Positions 13,542 to 25,872 of a DNA stretch of 64,000 bases are shown here, piece after piece (within the stretch, counting starts at the first letter, position 1; every line of letters starts with the position of its first letter). Below the pieces are notes generated by a model. That model worked only from the letters and a program-made list of their open reading frames with translations, did not search any database and had not been told where the DNA came from. Position numbers and translations under genes: made by a program. The stretch is from positions 15,126,222-15,190,221 of the forward strand of contig NC_065883.2 in assembly GCF_932274485.2 (NCBI RefSeq). The letters run 5' to 3'. This DNA comes from Patella vulgata. Its lineage: Eukaryota > Mollusca > Gastropoda > Patellidae.

Positions 13542-13834
13542 TCGAAATGAAATGAAATAGGGTTTTTAACGTCCTACTGTTCTGCTCCTATAATGGGCTA
13601 ATGAAGATGGGCATACGCCATACAGTGTGCTATGAGGGAAATTTTGCCTGGGCAGCGACACTATCGCCTACTCTTATATCGAATTCCAACTGCCAAGGGA
13701 TCTTTTACGTGCATTCCAATGTTTACACGGGACCTCAGTTTTTCGTATCATCATAAGGACTAGACAGCTGTCCTTGTCAGGCCCTCCCTCCTGCATTACT
13801 GACAAGGGGAAACCACGTCGGAAAATCGGATGAC
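13542..13834 (-). mobile_element. SINE-A, head missing
   Basis: Tail (AAATG) and body up to GACAAGGGGAAACCACGTCG; the tRNA-like head is absent. It directly abuts the right duplication of the hAT element. Confidence 0.88.
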
Positions 13835-14130
13835 AGGCTTCATATAGTAATTTACACCAATATATTTTTGACCAATTTATATACAGTTTGAATTTGGATG
13901 CAACATGAAAGACAGATGTGTATAAGCACCAGTGATATATTACCATAGATTCATGTTATAGGGAAAAGCAGATTTTTTAAAAATGAACATTTAAATACCC
14001 CCAATTGATTAGCTCAGTTATCAAAGTTTCGGATAAAAGAAGCCAACAGTAAAGCATTAACCAAACATAAATAGATGACACTCATTAATTACTTATTCAT
14101 TTATATGTTCATTATCAAACTTGGTCAAGG

Positions 14131-14377
14131 TTTGGATGGCCGAATGGTTAGCACATGCGCGCTGTATCATAAGCTCTGTCATTGAGTCAACTGGCATGGT
14201 TTTGATTCCCCAGTTGTACGTGACAAGGAGTAGGGTCGTTTGTCCAACCTTGTGGATTTTCTCTGGGTCTTCCGGTTTCCTCCCACTGCTGAATTTTTGA
14301 AATAAAATTGAACCAGGGGTTAGTCCAGAATTTACCTGGTTTGTGTTGAGTGGACATTAAACTCCATTTCTCTCTCT
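14131..14377 (+). mobile_element. SINE-B, nearly complete
   Basis: Head TGGATGGCCGAATGGTTAGC, B-box region GGTTTTGATTCCCC, body TCCGGTTTCCTCCCACTGCT, tail GTGGACATTAAACTCC then CT repeats. A short gap follows ACTGCT. Confidence 0.9.
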
Positions 14378-14952
14378 ATGTAATCAGGTAGCATAGAGCA
14401 GCTATCACTGTGCACTGTTTGTGGACATTTTTTTAGCTAATTGTTAACCAACAAACCTCCTCTCATTCTAAGCACTAAACATTTATTGTAACTAAAATTG
14501 CTGATTAGCAAAACCGTTATTCAAAGTTCTTGATAGTAAATCCCTTTGCTGCTAAACATGCATTTTTTGGTATATTAACTCTTCTATGACAAAAATATCT
14601 TTCAAATGATGAATTATATCTGATGACCTTTCAGTTCATTAACTGACGTCACTATGATGAATGACACCAATGGATGACATTTCAATGATGTTGAAATTGA
14701 TGTATAATTTGATGAATATTTGACTAATAACACTAATTAAAACATGATCTAGATATCTGACGAAGCCATTTAAGGGTAGACAGCCTGGCTTACAATCTGA
14801 TATATATCAGAATGAAGTAGTAAAAGTGGTTGACATCTTGTTAAAAATATTATGCATGTATGTACTATAAACAGACATGTACTTCTATACTTCTTTAAAG
14901 ATACATTCCCACAAAAGTATTTATCAAGTAGTTATTTCCCTTATATATGGTG

Positions 14953-15383
14953 GAAGTGGCAGCTCAGTGGGTAAGATGCTGGCTCGCTAACGGTTTGCTC
15001 TCTGTATGGCTGAAAAAGTGCCACAGGACTTTCTGGCGTGGAGAACATATAGTTATTTGGATAGTACGAAAAACCGAGATCCTGTGTGTGCATTGGCGTA
15101 CCTCGTAAATGAACTCTTGGCATTTGGGATTCGATATACATGTAAGGGTAGGCCATAGCACCGTTGACATTGGTGCAGGACACAGGGACTGGGAAGGGAC
15201 AAAGTATAGTGGTTCCGATGGGACGTGCCTTTATTAGAGTCCTTTGCAGTTGGGATGCAATATAAGAGTAGGTCATAGTGCTACTGTCTGTGCAAAGTTT
15301 CCCTCAACACACTGTATGGTGTATGCCTGTCTTCATTATCTCAGTTTGAGCAGAACAATAGCATGTTAAACCCCATTTCATAT
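14953..15383 (+). mobile_element. SINE-A, old, internally duplicated
   Basis: Has the head (AGTGGCAGCTCAGTGGGTAA) and the tail, but the central segment around ACGTGC/CTTGGCA occurs twice (about 15050-15160 and 15200-15270), giving about 430 bases. Confidence 0.75.
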
Positions 15384-16284
15384 GAAAAGTATAGACACCC
15401 AATCTTACTTGTCAAATACTGGATTCCCAGAAAAAACGCCCAAGGGTCACACTCAAGACAAAAATGTATAAGTATCCCTAAATGACACACTGTTAGCTGT
15501 CTGTTTGAGTGACACAACGATCGCTTCTTATATGTTGATCTAATGGCTAACGGCTGCGAGAATATTGAGAGAATTAAACGTCCTGTAGACTCTGTGATTA
15601 ACCGACAGAAAAAGAAGTTGTCAGAGGATAAGCCAGGAATTTACCTAGGCTTCGATATTTATTGTAGATGGAAAGCAACTAACGACAAATACAAGCGGTT
15701 ATAAATTCTCCCTCAATCAAGTCACATGGTAAACAAGGATGATTGAAAATAGAATAGAGTAGTTTTCGTCCGATTAAAATGTTTCGAGGGGAATTCAATT
15801 CCAAGTAAACTTTTGATAGATAAATTTGTTTGAATACGTTTTTAGTCCAAATATAAGATTAAATCACACTGTTTGTACATAGGAAGGCATCTTTAAACTA
15901 TTAATTAATTTGAATAGTGTGCATGTGTAATTAAACATTTATACAAGGGTATATTTAGAAAAGGTGTGGGGGAGGGGGACATTCAATTTAATAGATACAA
16001 CTGACTTAATCGTCCCGGGATGTCTTTTTTAACTGTATCTTTTCTTCCTCAGCTCACTTCCGAGTTGGTACACATGATCATTTTGTGTGTATTTTCTTCC
16101 TGAACTTGAATTCTTAGAATGATAAGGTTCAGGAAGAAAAAAGCACAACGTGTAAATAGGTGTAGATAGTAGTTAACAAATAGTTGTAGGTCGGAAGATA
16201 ATAAAGACCATTGGTATTATGGGTTAACAGTCCACAAACATACCTAATGATTTTTATTGTGGCTACAATCCTTTCTTATTTTGA

Positions 16285-16530
16285 AGGGGGTGGGGGGTAG
16301 ATGGCTGAATGGTTAGCATGTGCGCGCTGTATCATAAAGTCTGTCATTGAGTCAACTGGCATGGTTTCGATTCCCTGGTTGTACGTGAAAAGGAGTAAGG
16401 TCGCCTGGGTTTTCTTCGGGTCCTCTGGTTTCCTTCCACTGCCAAAGACCCCTACACGCAAGCAAACTATAGAAATAAGATTAAACCATGTGTTAGTCCC
16501 GAAATTATCTATTTTGTGTCAAGTCGACTT

Positions 16531-16570
<40 letters not shown>
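16285..16570 (+). mobile_element. SINE-B, complete, with long (CT)n tail
   Basis: Head AGATGGCTGAATGGTTAGCA, B-box GGTTTCGATTCCC, body and TTAGTCCCGAAATTA, then CT repeats at about 16537-16569. Confidence 0.92.
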
Positions 16571-16573
<3 letters not shown>

Positions 16574-16656
16574 AACTGCTTGTGTAACTTTTTTTTCCAT
16601 GGATAAATATCCTTACAAAAGGAAGAATAATGCTGTTTTGAGATTATTTATGTCCC

Positions 16657-16858
16657 TCAAAATTTTGTGTGAATGATGTGGGTAATTTTGAAAATTTTGT
16701 GTGAATGATGTGGGTAATTTTGAAAATTTGTGTGAGTGATGTGTGTAATTTTGAAAATTTTGTGGGGTGATGTGGGTAATTTTGGATATTTTGTGGGTGT
16801 GATGTGGGTAATTTTAAATATTTTGTAGGGGTGATGTGGGTAATTTTGAAAATTTGTG
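16657..16858. repeat. Tandem array, about 33-bp unit, 6 copies
   Basis: Units contain GATGTGGGTAATTTTGAAAA with TTTTGTGTGAAT spacers, mildly diverged. The minus-strand ORF over it is repeat-derived. Confidence 0.9.
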
Positions 16859-17485
16859 ACAACCTCCCTTCCATTATAAAGTATGTGGCTTGGTATAATT
16901 CATTGCAAGTGTATTTGATACTGGGCCAGTTTTCGTCTTGATACATTAGTATATCTCTTTGTACAACAGATCGTATTTAACGCCATTTATCATGTACTGT
17001 CTGCACCATTCATTCATTCACTTTCTTTTAATGCATACATGATTGTGAAATTATCTGATGTCATAATAGAAATTCTACCTCCACTCCACCCACCCACCCA
17101 CATCAGATGAATTCTGTAATAAATACGGTGGGAACCTGGTTCAAAAGCACTGTCTTAGTGGATTTAGTTCTTTTTTGATGTTGTAAAGGAAAAATAGATT
17201 ATAGACTTGGGAAATAATTGTTTTATAGGTCATATTTTGATATCTGAATTATACAATATGAATAAGAGTAATATTGATTTTGTTGTAAACTTGAGCTGCG
17301 TGGGAGGTAGAAATCACTAAGCTAAAAACTTGGATGATTAGTTTTGTGGTGTGAAATTGGGTAACTTGAGTAGAGTATTATATTGATATTGTAAATTGAT
17401 TGTATAAGGGGACTGGAGAAGGAAATATTATTTTGTATGACTTTATGTACAATCGTGAGTGTTGAAATATTGTGTTAAAGTTACA

Positions 17486-17851
17486 GAGCCGCGGTGGCTC
17501 AGTTAGTAAGATGTTGGCTCGCTAACCTGTAGGTCCCATGTTCGATCCTGGTGTTGATGGAGAAAGTTCATCTGGAATTTCCGGTGTGGTTCCCCCTTGT
17601 CTTTGGTGCAGGACAGAAACCCTAGCAAGGGACAATGTATAGTCATTCGGATGGGACAAAAAACTGAAGTCCTGTGTACAAATTAGCATGCACATAAATG
17701 AACCCTTGTCAATTGGAATTTAATGTATGAGTAGGCCATAGTGCCACTGTCCAAGCAAAATTTCTCTCATAGCACACTGTATAGCGTATGCCTGTCTTCA
17801 TTAGCCCAGTCGGGGCAGAACAGTTGGATGTTGAACCCCATTTCATTTCAT
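17486..17851 (+). mobile_element. SINE-A, variant-head subfamily
   Basis: Full length, but the head reads GAGCCGCGGTGGCTCAGTTA rather than GGGATCACGTGGCTAAGTGG. The same variant head starts the fragment at 60363. Confidence 0.9.
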
Positions 17852-18290
17852 TATATATAACCTTTGGACTCCAATCTCGGCATTAAGTACTTTTGTTTTA
17901 TGAAGAAAACAAAAGAGTATTATAGACTTTAAAATATTATGCTTACTTTGCATACAGAACCTGCCAAGAGTTTCACGATTTCGTTCTAATTTATTTTATA
18001 TACATTGAAAGGTCAGCAAAAAAATGTCATGAAGTTCTCTTTAAAGCTAGATTATTGTTTAAATCATTGTTATAAGTTGAACTTTTGGGATTTGACAAAG
18101 ATCTAAAGTACACAAAAAAACCACAGAAGCAAATGATCTGAAATTTTTTAATTAAAGAAAAAGTTAATAATGGAGGGATTTCAACCATTTAATGTCTTTA
18201 CGTTACTTCCTAAACAAGCCTTGAGTTTATCTCTTCTACTCCAAGCCTCTTGTAGAAATATCAAGTAATAAAGTATGACATTAATAACAG

Positions 18291-18748
18291 GAGCCACAGT
18301 GTCTCGGTGCGTAAGGCATTAGTTCACTAATGAGTACAAGGGGGGTTGGGTGGTTTAAAGCGTGCGTGTGAAACCATAAGGTCTGTCATTGAGTAAAGTG
18401 GCATGGTTTTGATTCCCCTTCTTCGGGTCCTCTGGCAAATTATTGAAATAAAATTGAACAATATGTTAGTCCCAAAATGAGTGGATGTTATTTAAACCCC
18501 ATTTCTCCATCCTGGTGCTTGTCGAGAAACAATTTTTTTCAGTGCGTTATCTTCTTGTTGATGGTGCACCATCTAGTTCTTCGGTTAAAACAAAATAACG
18601 TGATACCATGTAGACACTGATGTGTTCTTTGACATTTTGAATTTGTCTGGTCAAGATTTCCCTCACAGCATACTGCTTGGCGTTTGCCAGTCTTCATTAG
18701 CCTGGTTGTAGCAGGATAGCAGGACGTTAAACCTCGTTTCATTTCATT
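18291..18748 (+). mobile_element. SINE-A interrupted by SINE-B
   Basis: The head piece (18291-18339) and body plus tail (about 18507-18748, ending TTTCATTTCATTT) are separated by a SINE-B. The SINE-A is therefore older. It ends just upstream of DGK exon 1. Confidence 0.82.
18340..18506 (+). mobile_element. SINE-B, internally deleted, nested in SINE-A
   Basis: Starts GGGGGGTTGGGTGG, keeps GGTCTGTCATTGAGT and the TTAGTCCCAAAATGA to TTAAACCCCATTTCTC end; most of the middle is gone. Confidence 0.8.
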
Positions 18749-18783
18749 TAAATTAATGGACTTTATTTTTATTATATTTTCAG

Positions 18784-18854
18784 GTTCTGAGTGGGTTAGT
18801 TAAATAATTCTTCCCTTGAAGGGGAAGATCCACACTATAGAAATGGCTAAAGAG
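18784..18854 (+). CDS. DGKB: DGK exon 1: 5' UTR end plus first four codons (MAKE)
   Basis: The acceptor ttttcag ends at 18783, followed by 59 bases of 5' UTR, then ATG at 18843 in a good context (gaaATGG), and MAKE before the donor GTAAGT at 18855. An in-frame TAA at 18801-18803 rules out an upstream start. Vertebrate DGKA also begins MAKE. The acceptor means at least one further non-coding exon lies upstream, either in 1-18783 or off the left edge; I could not locate it. A SINE-A tail ends only about 35 bases before this acceptor. Confidence 0.88.
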
Positions 18855-20326
18855 GTAAGTCTTTACAACATGCAATGAATGGCTGTAAGGCTTCAGTCTT
18901 TAACACACAATATTGAATTATTTCTCAATACTGTACCCAGATTTTCGCCCACTTTCTCTCCATATTAAAAAGATCATATATGTTGTTAATTACCTGTTCC
19001 TCGACAGTAAATAAAAGCAACACTTACCGGTTTTTATACGCCCACATTGAAATGTGGTCGTATATTGTCGTCGCCCCCGTCCGTCCGTCCGTCCGTCCGG
19101 AGTCCACAATTGCTTGTGGACGCTCTAGGGGCCAAAGTTAATATCCGATTGACTTTAAAATTATATACAGTGTTTAAGGCCAGGAGACGAAGAAGCCTAT
19201 TGATTTTCAGCGATTTCCGATAATTACTGCCAGAGTTATGGTCCTTGATCACTTCAAAAAATCTTGTGGACGCTCTGGAGGCCAAAGTTAATATCCGATT
19301 GACTTTAAATTTATACACAGTGTTTAAGGCCAGGAGGCGAAGAAGCCTATTGATTTTCAGCGATTTCCGATAATTACTGCCAGAGTTATGGCCCTTGATC
19401 ACTTAAAAAAATCTTGTGGATGCTCTAGAGGAGAAAGTTAATATCCGATTGACTTTAAATTTATACACAGTGTTTAAGACCTTGAGACGAACAAGTATAT
19501 TGATTTGAATTTTTATGACTTGGAACAGCTAAATCCATGATACAGTATTATAAGTTTGTATACAAAATGTTAGCATGGGGCAGAACTTTATAAAAACCAA
19601 ACAAATTCTAATGGTTTTCTGTATTAGATTTTAGTGTATTATAAATGTTTCATTAGTAAAGTAAAAAGTAAAAATATGCGACAACTCTTGTTGACTGCCC
19701 GGGTGATTTAGCTGCTGTGGGCGTATGTTTCGTTGCCTGGCAACCTATCTTTATATATATATATACTTAAAAAATATGTAATAACATTCCCTAATATATG
19801 TAACTTAAAAAGCCATTATCACTTTCAACAGGAAATTAAATGTTATTAATTTTATTTAATATCAGATTCAAAATAATTTAACTATCAAAAATTTAAGCAC
19901 AGGTCTACGAAGTATTCGAGTAAATTATTTTGTATGGTTGACTGCTGAAATACTTGAAAACCCACTGTAGAGTATAGATTTGTACTGTATGACTTAGTAC
20001 ATTTCTATATAATTTCATTTGAAAACACTTGTAACTGTATATTCAAATTAAACATATATTTTTTTTTAGCTTTCGTTAAAGGGCCAAAATACCCAGCCTG
20101 GCAATAAGCCACAAGGCATTGTCAGACACAAATTCTAGCTCATAAGGCCCGTCATTGAGTCAACTGGCATGGTTTCGAATCCCTGGTTGTACGTGACAAG
20201 GAGTAGGGTTGCATGTCCAACCTCGTGGGTTTTCTTCGGGTCCTCCGGTTTCCTCCCACTGCTAAAGACCCCCACACGCAAGTGAATTATTGAAATAAAA
20301 TTAAACCATATGTTAGTCCCGAAATG

Positions 20327-20401
<75 letters not shown>

Positions 20402-23400
20402 GTAGTTAAAATGGTAATGTTTCAAAACAAAATATGTGCCTGTTAAATAATATGTTTGGGCAAATTCCCTTTTAAGGTAAAAAAAAATTCAAACAAACGA
20501 ACGATTTTTCAGACTGAAAAAAAGTAGTGTTCCCAATAATGCAACTCATCAGGACTCTGATTGGCTTTACTAGACATTAAAACATGATCATGGGCAACAA
20601 CCCAAGAAATACTTACTGGAAGTCATTACAATTGTATGGACTTCTGCCCTATCACTTACATCCACAATACATATAACTTGCAAGTCAGATAATTTATAAG
20701 TTTAGTCTCTAGATTGCCCACACGGTTGTTCAAAGTGAACAAAGTGACAACAACTATGAGAGTATTGCGAGTAATTATCGGAAATAGATTAAGAAACCCT
20801 AGCTTCTTCACCTCATTAATGTAAACAGTGTTTATCAATTTATAGTCTAGAGAATAACTTTAGCAGGAGCGTCTTTTTTCAGATTGGGGAAGTTAAACTG
20901 TCAAGACGTTTCCATACCCTAGGGCAAAATGCGTTCAAGCATAAGGTTTTGAAAATTTTTAGATTCAATTTGTGATCTGAAAATTCTGAATTTCGATAGT
21001 CTCCTCTTTAGACCTAAAGTTAACTGAAAAGTTAACTCATGCGCGTTGGATCACAAGGTTGGTCATTTTGAGTGAAATGGTGTGGTTTCAATTCCCTGCT
21101 TGTACGTGACAAGCAGGGGGGGGGTCTCCGATTTCTTCAACTGCTAAAGGCCTCTATGCGCAAGCGAATTATTGAAATAAAATTGAAGAATGTATTAGTA
21201 CCAAAATGACCTTGTTTATGAATGGACGTTAAACCAATTATTTTTCTCTCTGCGCTAATTTTTCGACTGGGCTAGTGAAGACAGGCATACACTTGTACAG
21301 TGTGCTATGAGGGAAATTTTGCTCAGACAGTGACGCTACAGCCTATTCTTATATCGAATTCCAACTGCCAATGGATCTTTTACATGCACGCCAATGTGTA
21401 CACAGGACCTCAGATTTTTCGTCTCATCCTAATGAAATGAAATGGGGTTTGACGTCTTACTTTTCTGCACTAACCAGGCTAATAAAGATGAGCATACGGC
21501 ATGTCATGTGCCATGAAGGAAGTTTTTCAATGACAGTGGCACTATAGCCCACTCTTATTTCAAATCAAACTGTCATGGTTTTTTTTTTAACTGAACGTCA
21601 ACATGAACATGGGACCACAGTTTTTCATACAATCCGAATGACTACACTCTCCATCATTTAACATACAGAACTAAGATAGTGAATATTTCTTACATTTATA
21701 ATTTATTTAATGATATAATAATATAATAAGGAACCTTTTAGATAATTCTACCATTTTATGTTCAAGGAAGTAACCCTGAAAAAAAGACTGTACTTCCTTA
21801 AATTACTACATTTACACGATTAAAATTTTATATTTAGAAAAAAAAAAATATCGAAATAATTGGAGATATGTGAAACCCGATTTTTGATAAACAATTTAAA
21901 GTTAGATTTGGCTGTAGAAGTTTGCCTTTAAGATACATTATATGTAAATGGTGACCTTTGTGACCTTCCCTAGAAAATTTATTTATTTTGATCTTTCAAA
22001 AATGCAAATATACGATAAACAATATAGATAATGCCCTTCAGACGGAGAGGCAGACCAGAAGTGAATCAAAGTATCAGTTATGAGAAAAATCACTGGACCG
22101 AAAAAGTCTATGTTAAATTTAGTGTTTGATTTTGAAAGAGTCACATGTGCACATTTCCTCTGTGTGTCACTGTACTCAGCCTATTGAATAGACTATATCC
22201 TATATATGGTGGTACATCATTCGATACACATGTACAAGCTTATAGTAATTGACACAACTTGTTCATAAGCCACATTTCATCGTGGGTGGAAAATTATAGG
22301 ATTTTTTTTAGGTCTACCTGTCTCTTGTATACATATATGACCTCAATTTCACTGGAAGTTTATAACTCACCCTGTGTTGAGATGGCATAAAATGGTTATA
22401 GTAGTAAGTTATTTAATGTATTTGATAATTTGTGATCATGGAGTATATGTTAAACCTACTATATCTGGTATACAGGTTATTAATATACTATCTGTCTACA
22501 AGTGAGACTATTAATATAACATTAAGAAATAGTATTATAGTTGACAGAGGGGCTAAATTGGTTTTGATATTTGAGATAGATATATTTATATATTTAAGTT
22601 GTTACAATATACCCTAAATATGATTTTATTTAAGCTGCACCTATATATTAGAGGAATGCAGTTTGATAATATTGAATTTGCTTGCCCCATCCTCATGAAA
22701 CTTTAATAATATTTCATATATATTTACTAATGTAATGGTATATAAATGGAAGCTAAATTGATTTTCTTACTTAGGATGTATATATTCAAGTATTAAGTGT
22801 TACAATATACAGTAATTGAAGCAAATCCTAAATATTTGAGTGAAGTGCATTAATAATATTTAATATGCTTGCCCCATTTTTATGAAAATTGAATACTATT
22901 TGATATATTTATTGTTCTATTGGTATGTAAATTGGAGAAAAATTTCTATCATTCATACAGAGTGTGTTATATGAGTGTAATTCAGATTTATAAAAAAAAT
23001 TAGTCAACATTATAAGAAAAATACAGAAGATTTTGAGGGTATTAGGGTGCAACCATTGTTAAGAAAATACATTCAGAACCTTAAATAAACATTGCATCAT
23101 TGAATAAATATTTCTTTATGATATTCAATGCACAATGTAACTCTTTAACAATTGGTATTGCCTACACCAGATGAAAATTATATTCTTTTTTTTACATTAA
23201 GTTTTGTGGTTCATTATTGAAACTGCCCTGAATCAATTGCTCCTGACACTGCCTCTAACTGACCATGTCATATTACTTGGGTGGTTCGAGACATGAGAGA
23301 GAGAGAGCTGTTGTGTTGGGCGTCCATGTGCTAATGCAAAAGCCCCAAAACACATGGTGTTATGTGCTATTTCTTTATGGTGTTCAGTGCACAATTTATA

Positions 23401-25833
23401 ATAATAATAATCGTTTTCTATAGCGCTGAACATTCAGTCAGTCTGACTGCTCTGTGGCGCTTTACAATGTAGATATGATTATAAAAAAAACAAAACAAGC
23501 ATACATGTATATACAAATAAACAAAAGAATACAAAGGAATAGTTACAATATACAAATGGAAAGTGAAGCATTTAAATTATTGTTTAAAAGTTTGGGTAAA
23601 AAACAGGGTTTTTAAACGTCGTTTTGAAATTCCCGTCTTCATTAGCCCAGTATAGGAGCAGTAAAGTAGGACGTTAAACCCCATTTCATTTCATTTCACA
23701 ATTTGAAATTATATACAATTCTAATAGGGGACCACAGTGATTAATGAATACAATGTTTATTTTTAATGCTTTTGTCACCACGGTCTATCAAGACCCTATA
23801 ATTACCTTTCTATGGTTGAATTAATTATGGGTTACCTGAACATTGATATAACATCTTAGAGCATAGTCCTCTTATAGAGTATTCTATATAGAGTATTCTA
23901 ATAAGAATGTATGTTAATGGTAATATTTTAATACATGTATATAGTTAATATTATAAGCTTATTTTCTATGTCTTTAATCTTCTTTGTATTATTTTACTAT
24001 TTTAATCTATATCTAAATTGTTGTGTTTATGTTAATTGTAATGTAGGTAGCTAGTGGTTACAACTTCAAATATATATAAATGTGAAGATGGACCCAGGAA
24101 GGACAAGTTACTGTTAGGGAAGAGATACAGTTAACAGGCTACATTTAACTTATGCCAACTCTTGAAATTATACCTCTTTAGTTGTGCATAATTCTGTGTA
24201 CCTATAATATAGATTATCTGTACAATACTAATTGGGGATCACTTTGATTATTTAATACATTGTTTATTTTTAATGCTTTCTTGTTATAATGTCTCTGTGG
24301 TCCCCCTTTATGGTATTCAATACACAATTAATATTGAAGTCACTAATTCTGACGAGTATCTACAAGTACAATAATATCTTATTTTTCATGTCTTCTTAAT
24401 CCATAATAAAATGTGCATTTAAACATACATTATGCAAGAGCTAAATCTGACTATAACAGGTCTTTCTGTAGGCCTGAAATGTTATCTAAATTATTAATTA
24501 GATATTAATTAACTTATCCATACCATAATCAACCATGCCATTGTTAGCCTGCGATATTTAGTGGATTTGAATACATTTTGTGATGAATAATTTAACGTAA
24601 AAATGGATAATCGAGACTTGGTTTATTACCGTATGTTACCAACGTTAATAATGACGTTCGAGGCTTGCCTAAAATTGAATCTCTAATATTTCGGTTCAGA
24701 GTGAAGCAATTTAACTGAAATTTTCAGCATATTTTGTTTCCATTATCTATTTTTAAACTATTATAGTGAGAACTGTCAGCTAAACTTACCTTATGCCCCT
24801 TTAAGTAAACAAAACCAACATATCAACAATAGATTAATTTCCTGGCTTGGATTCAATCGGATCAAAAAGAGGCCAATCAAAAGATTTTACCCAACAATGT
24901 GCCATTGGCTTGTTATAGGATGACAAAAAGTTGAGAAATTTTCATTTAAATAATATAAATAATGATAGTGCACTCTTAACACGCTAAACTCCATACACTA
25001 AGTATATGCTCATAGCGCTACGAAAAGTCTAATGACATTATGGTTTAAATAATATAAATAATGATAGTGCACTCTTAACACGCTAAACTCCATACACTAA
25101 GTATATGCTCATAGCGCTACGAAAAGTCTAATGACATTATGGTTTATGTGCTATGTCTCATAGTATTCTTTAAACAGGTGTGTTTTTAATAAACTCTTGA
25201 ATTGCAGTAAGGTCAGTGCATATTTAACTTCTGATGGCAGTTTATTCCAAAATGTTGCTGAGTTATACTGGAAAGATCGCTGTCCAAATAATTTTAATTT
25301 GACTTTTGGGGCACAAACTAAGTTTTAGTTAGCCGATATATTTGTAAATATTGAAAAGGACTGATCCATTTTTGGACAGGTATTCCTTACAGATTCAACT
25401 ACCACAATGTTATAATTAACAAGAGGACAATAATATGGTGGTTAAAGCTGTTAGCGAACTATGTTTTGTTGCCTAGAAAACTATTATGATGATACAGGAT
25501 TATTAGCAAGAAGAGTTTACTATGTATTTATATATAATAGTATACATTGTGTTATTAATATGATATGTTAAACTTTGTTTACTGGTCATCAGGAAATCTA
25601 TTTATAGTTCAAAAGGATATAGTGTGTGCCAGGAAGGGATTATATTAAAGAGGGGGTGGATGACGGAATAGTTGCCGTGTGCACGTTGAATCATAAGGTT
25701 TGTCATTGAGTCAACTGGCGTGGTTTCGATTCTCCGGATGTACATGACAAGGAGTAGGGTCGCATGTCCAACCATGTGGGTTTTCTCTGGTTCCTATGCG
25801 CAAGGGAATTATTGAAATAAAATTGTACCATGT

Positions 25834-25872
<39 letters not shown>

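Larger units (their letters stand above)
1..18783. other. Left flank: repeat-rich, no gene recognised
   Basis: No conserved protein was recognised. It presumably holds the promoter or non-coding 5' exons of the kinase, or intergenic DNA. Stretches where I see only AT-rich unique-looking sequence: 460-1050, 1500-2480, 3045-4545, 5116-6085, 6485-6935, 7335-8070, 8720-9665, 10105-10950, 11375-12985, 13840-14125, 15390-16280, 16865-17480 and 17855-18285. Poly-G near 4480 and poly-C near 12638 are simple tracts. Confidence 0.6.

Noticed and set aside
19034-19402. 122-codon ORF with two near-identical halves
   Set aside because: Produced by the 153-base tandem units of the element; a multiple-of-three period keeps the frame open.
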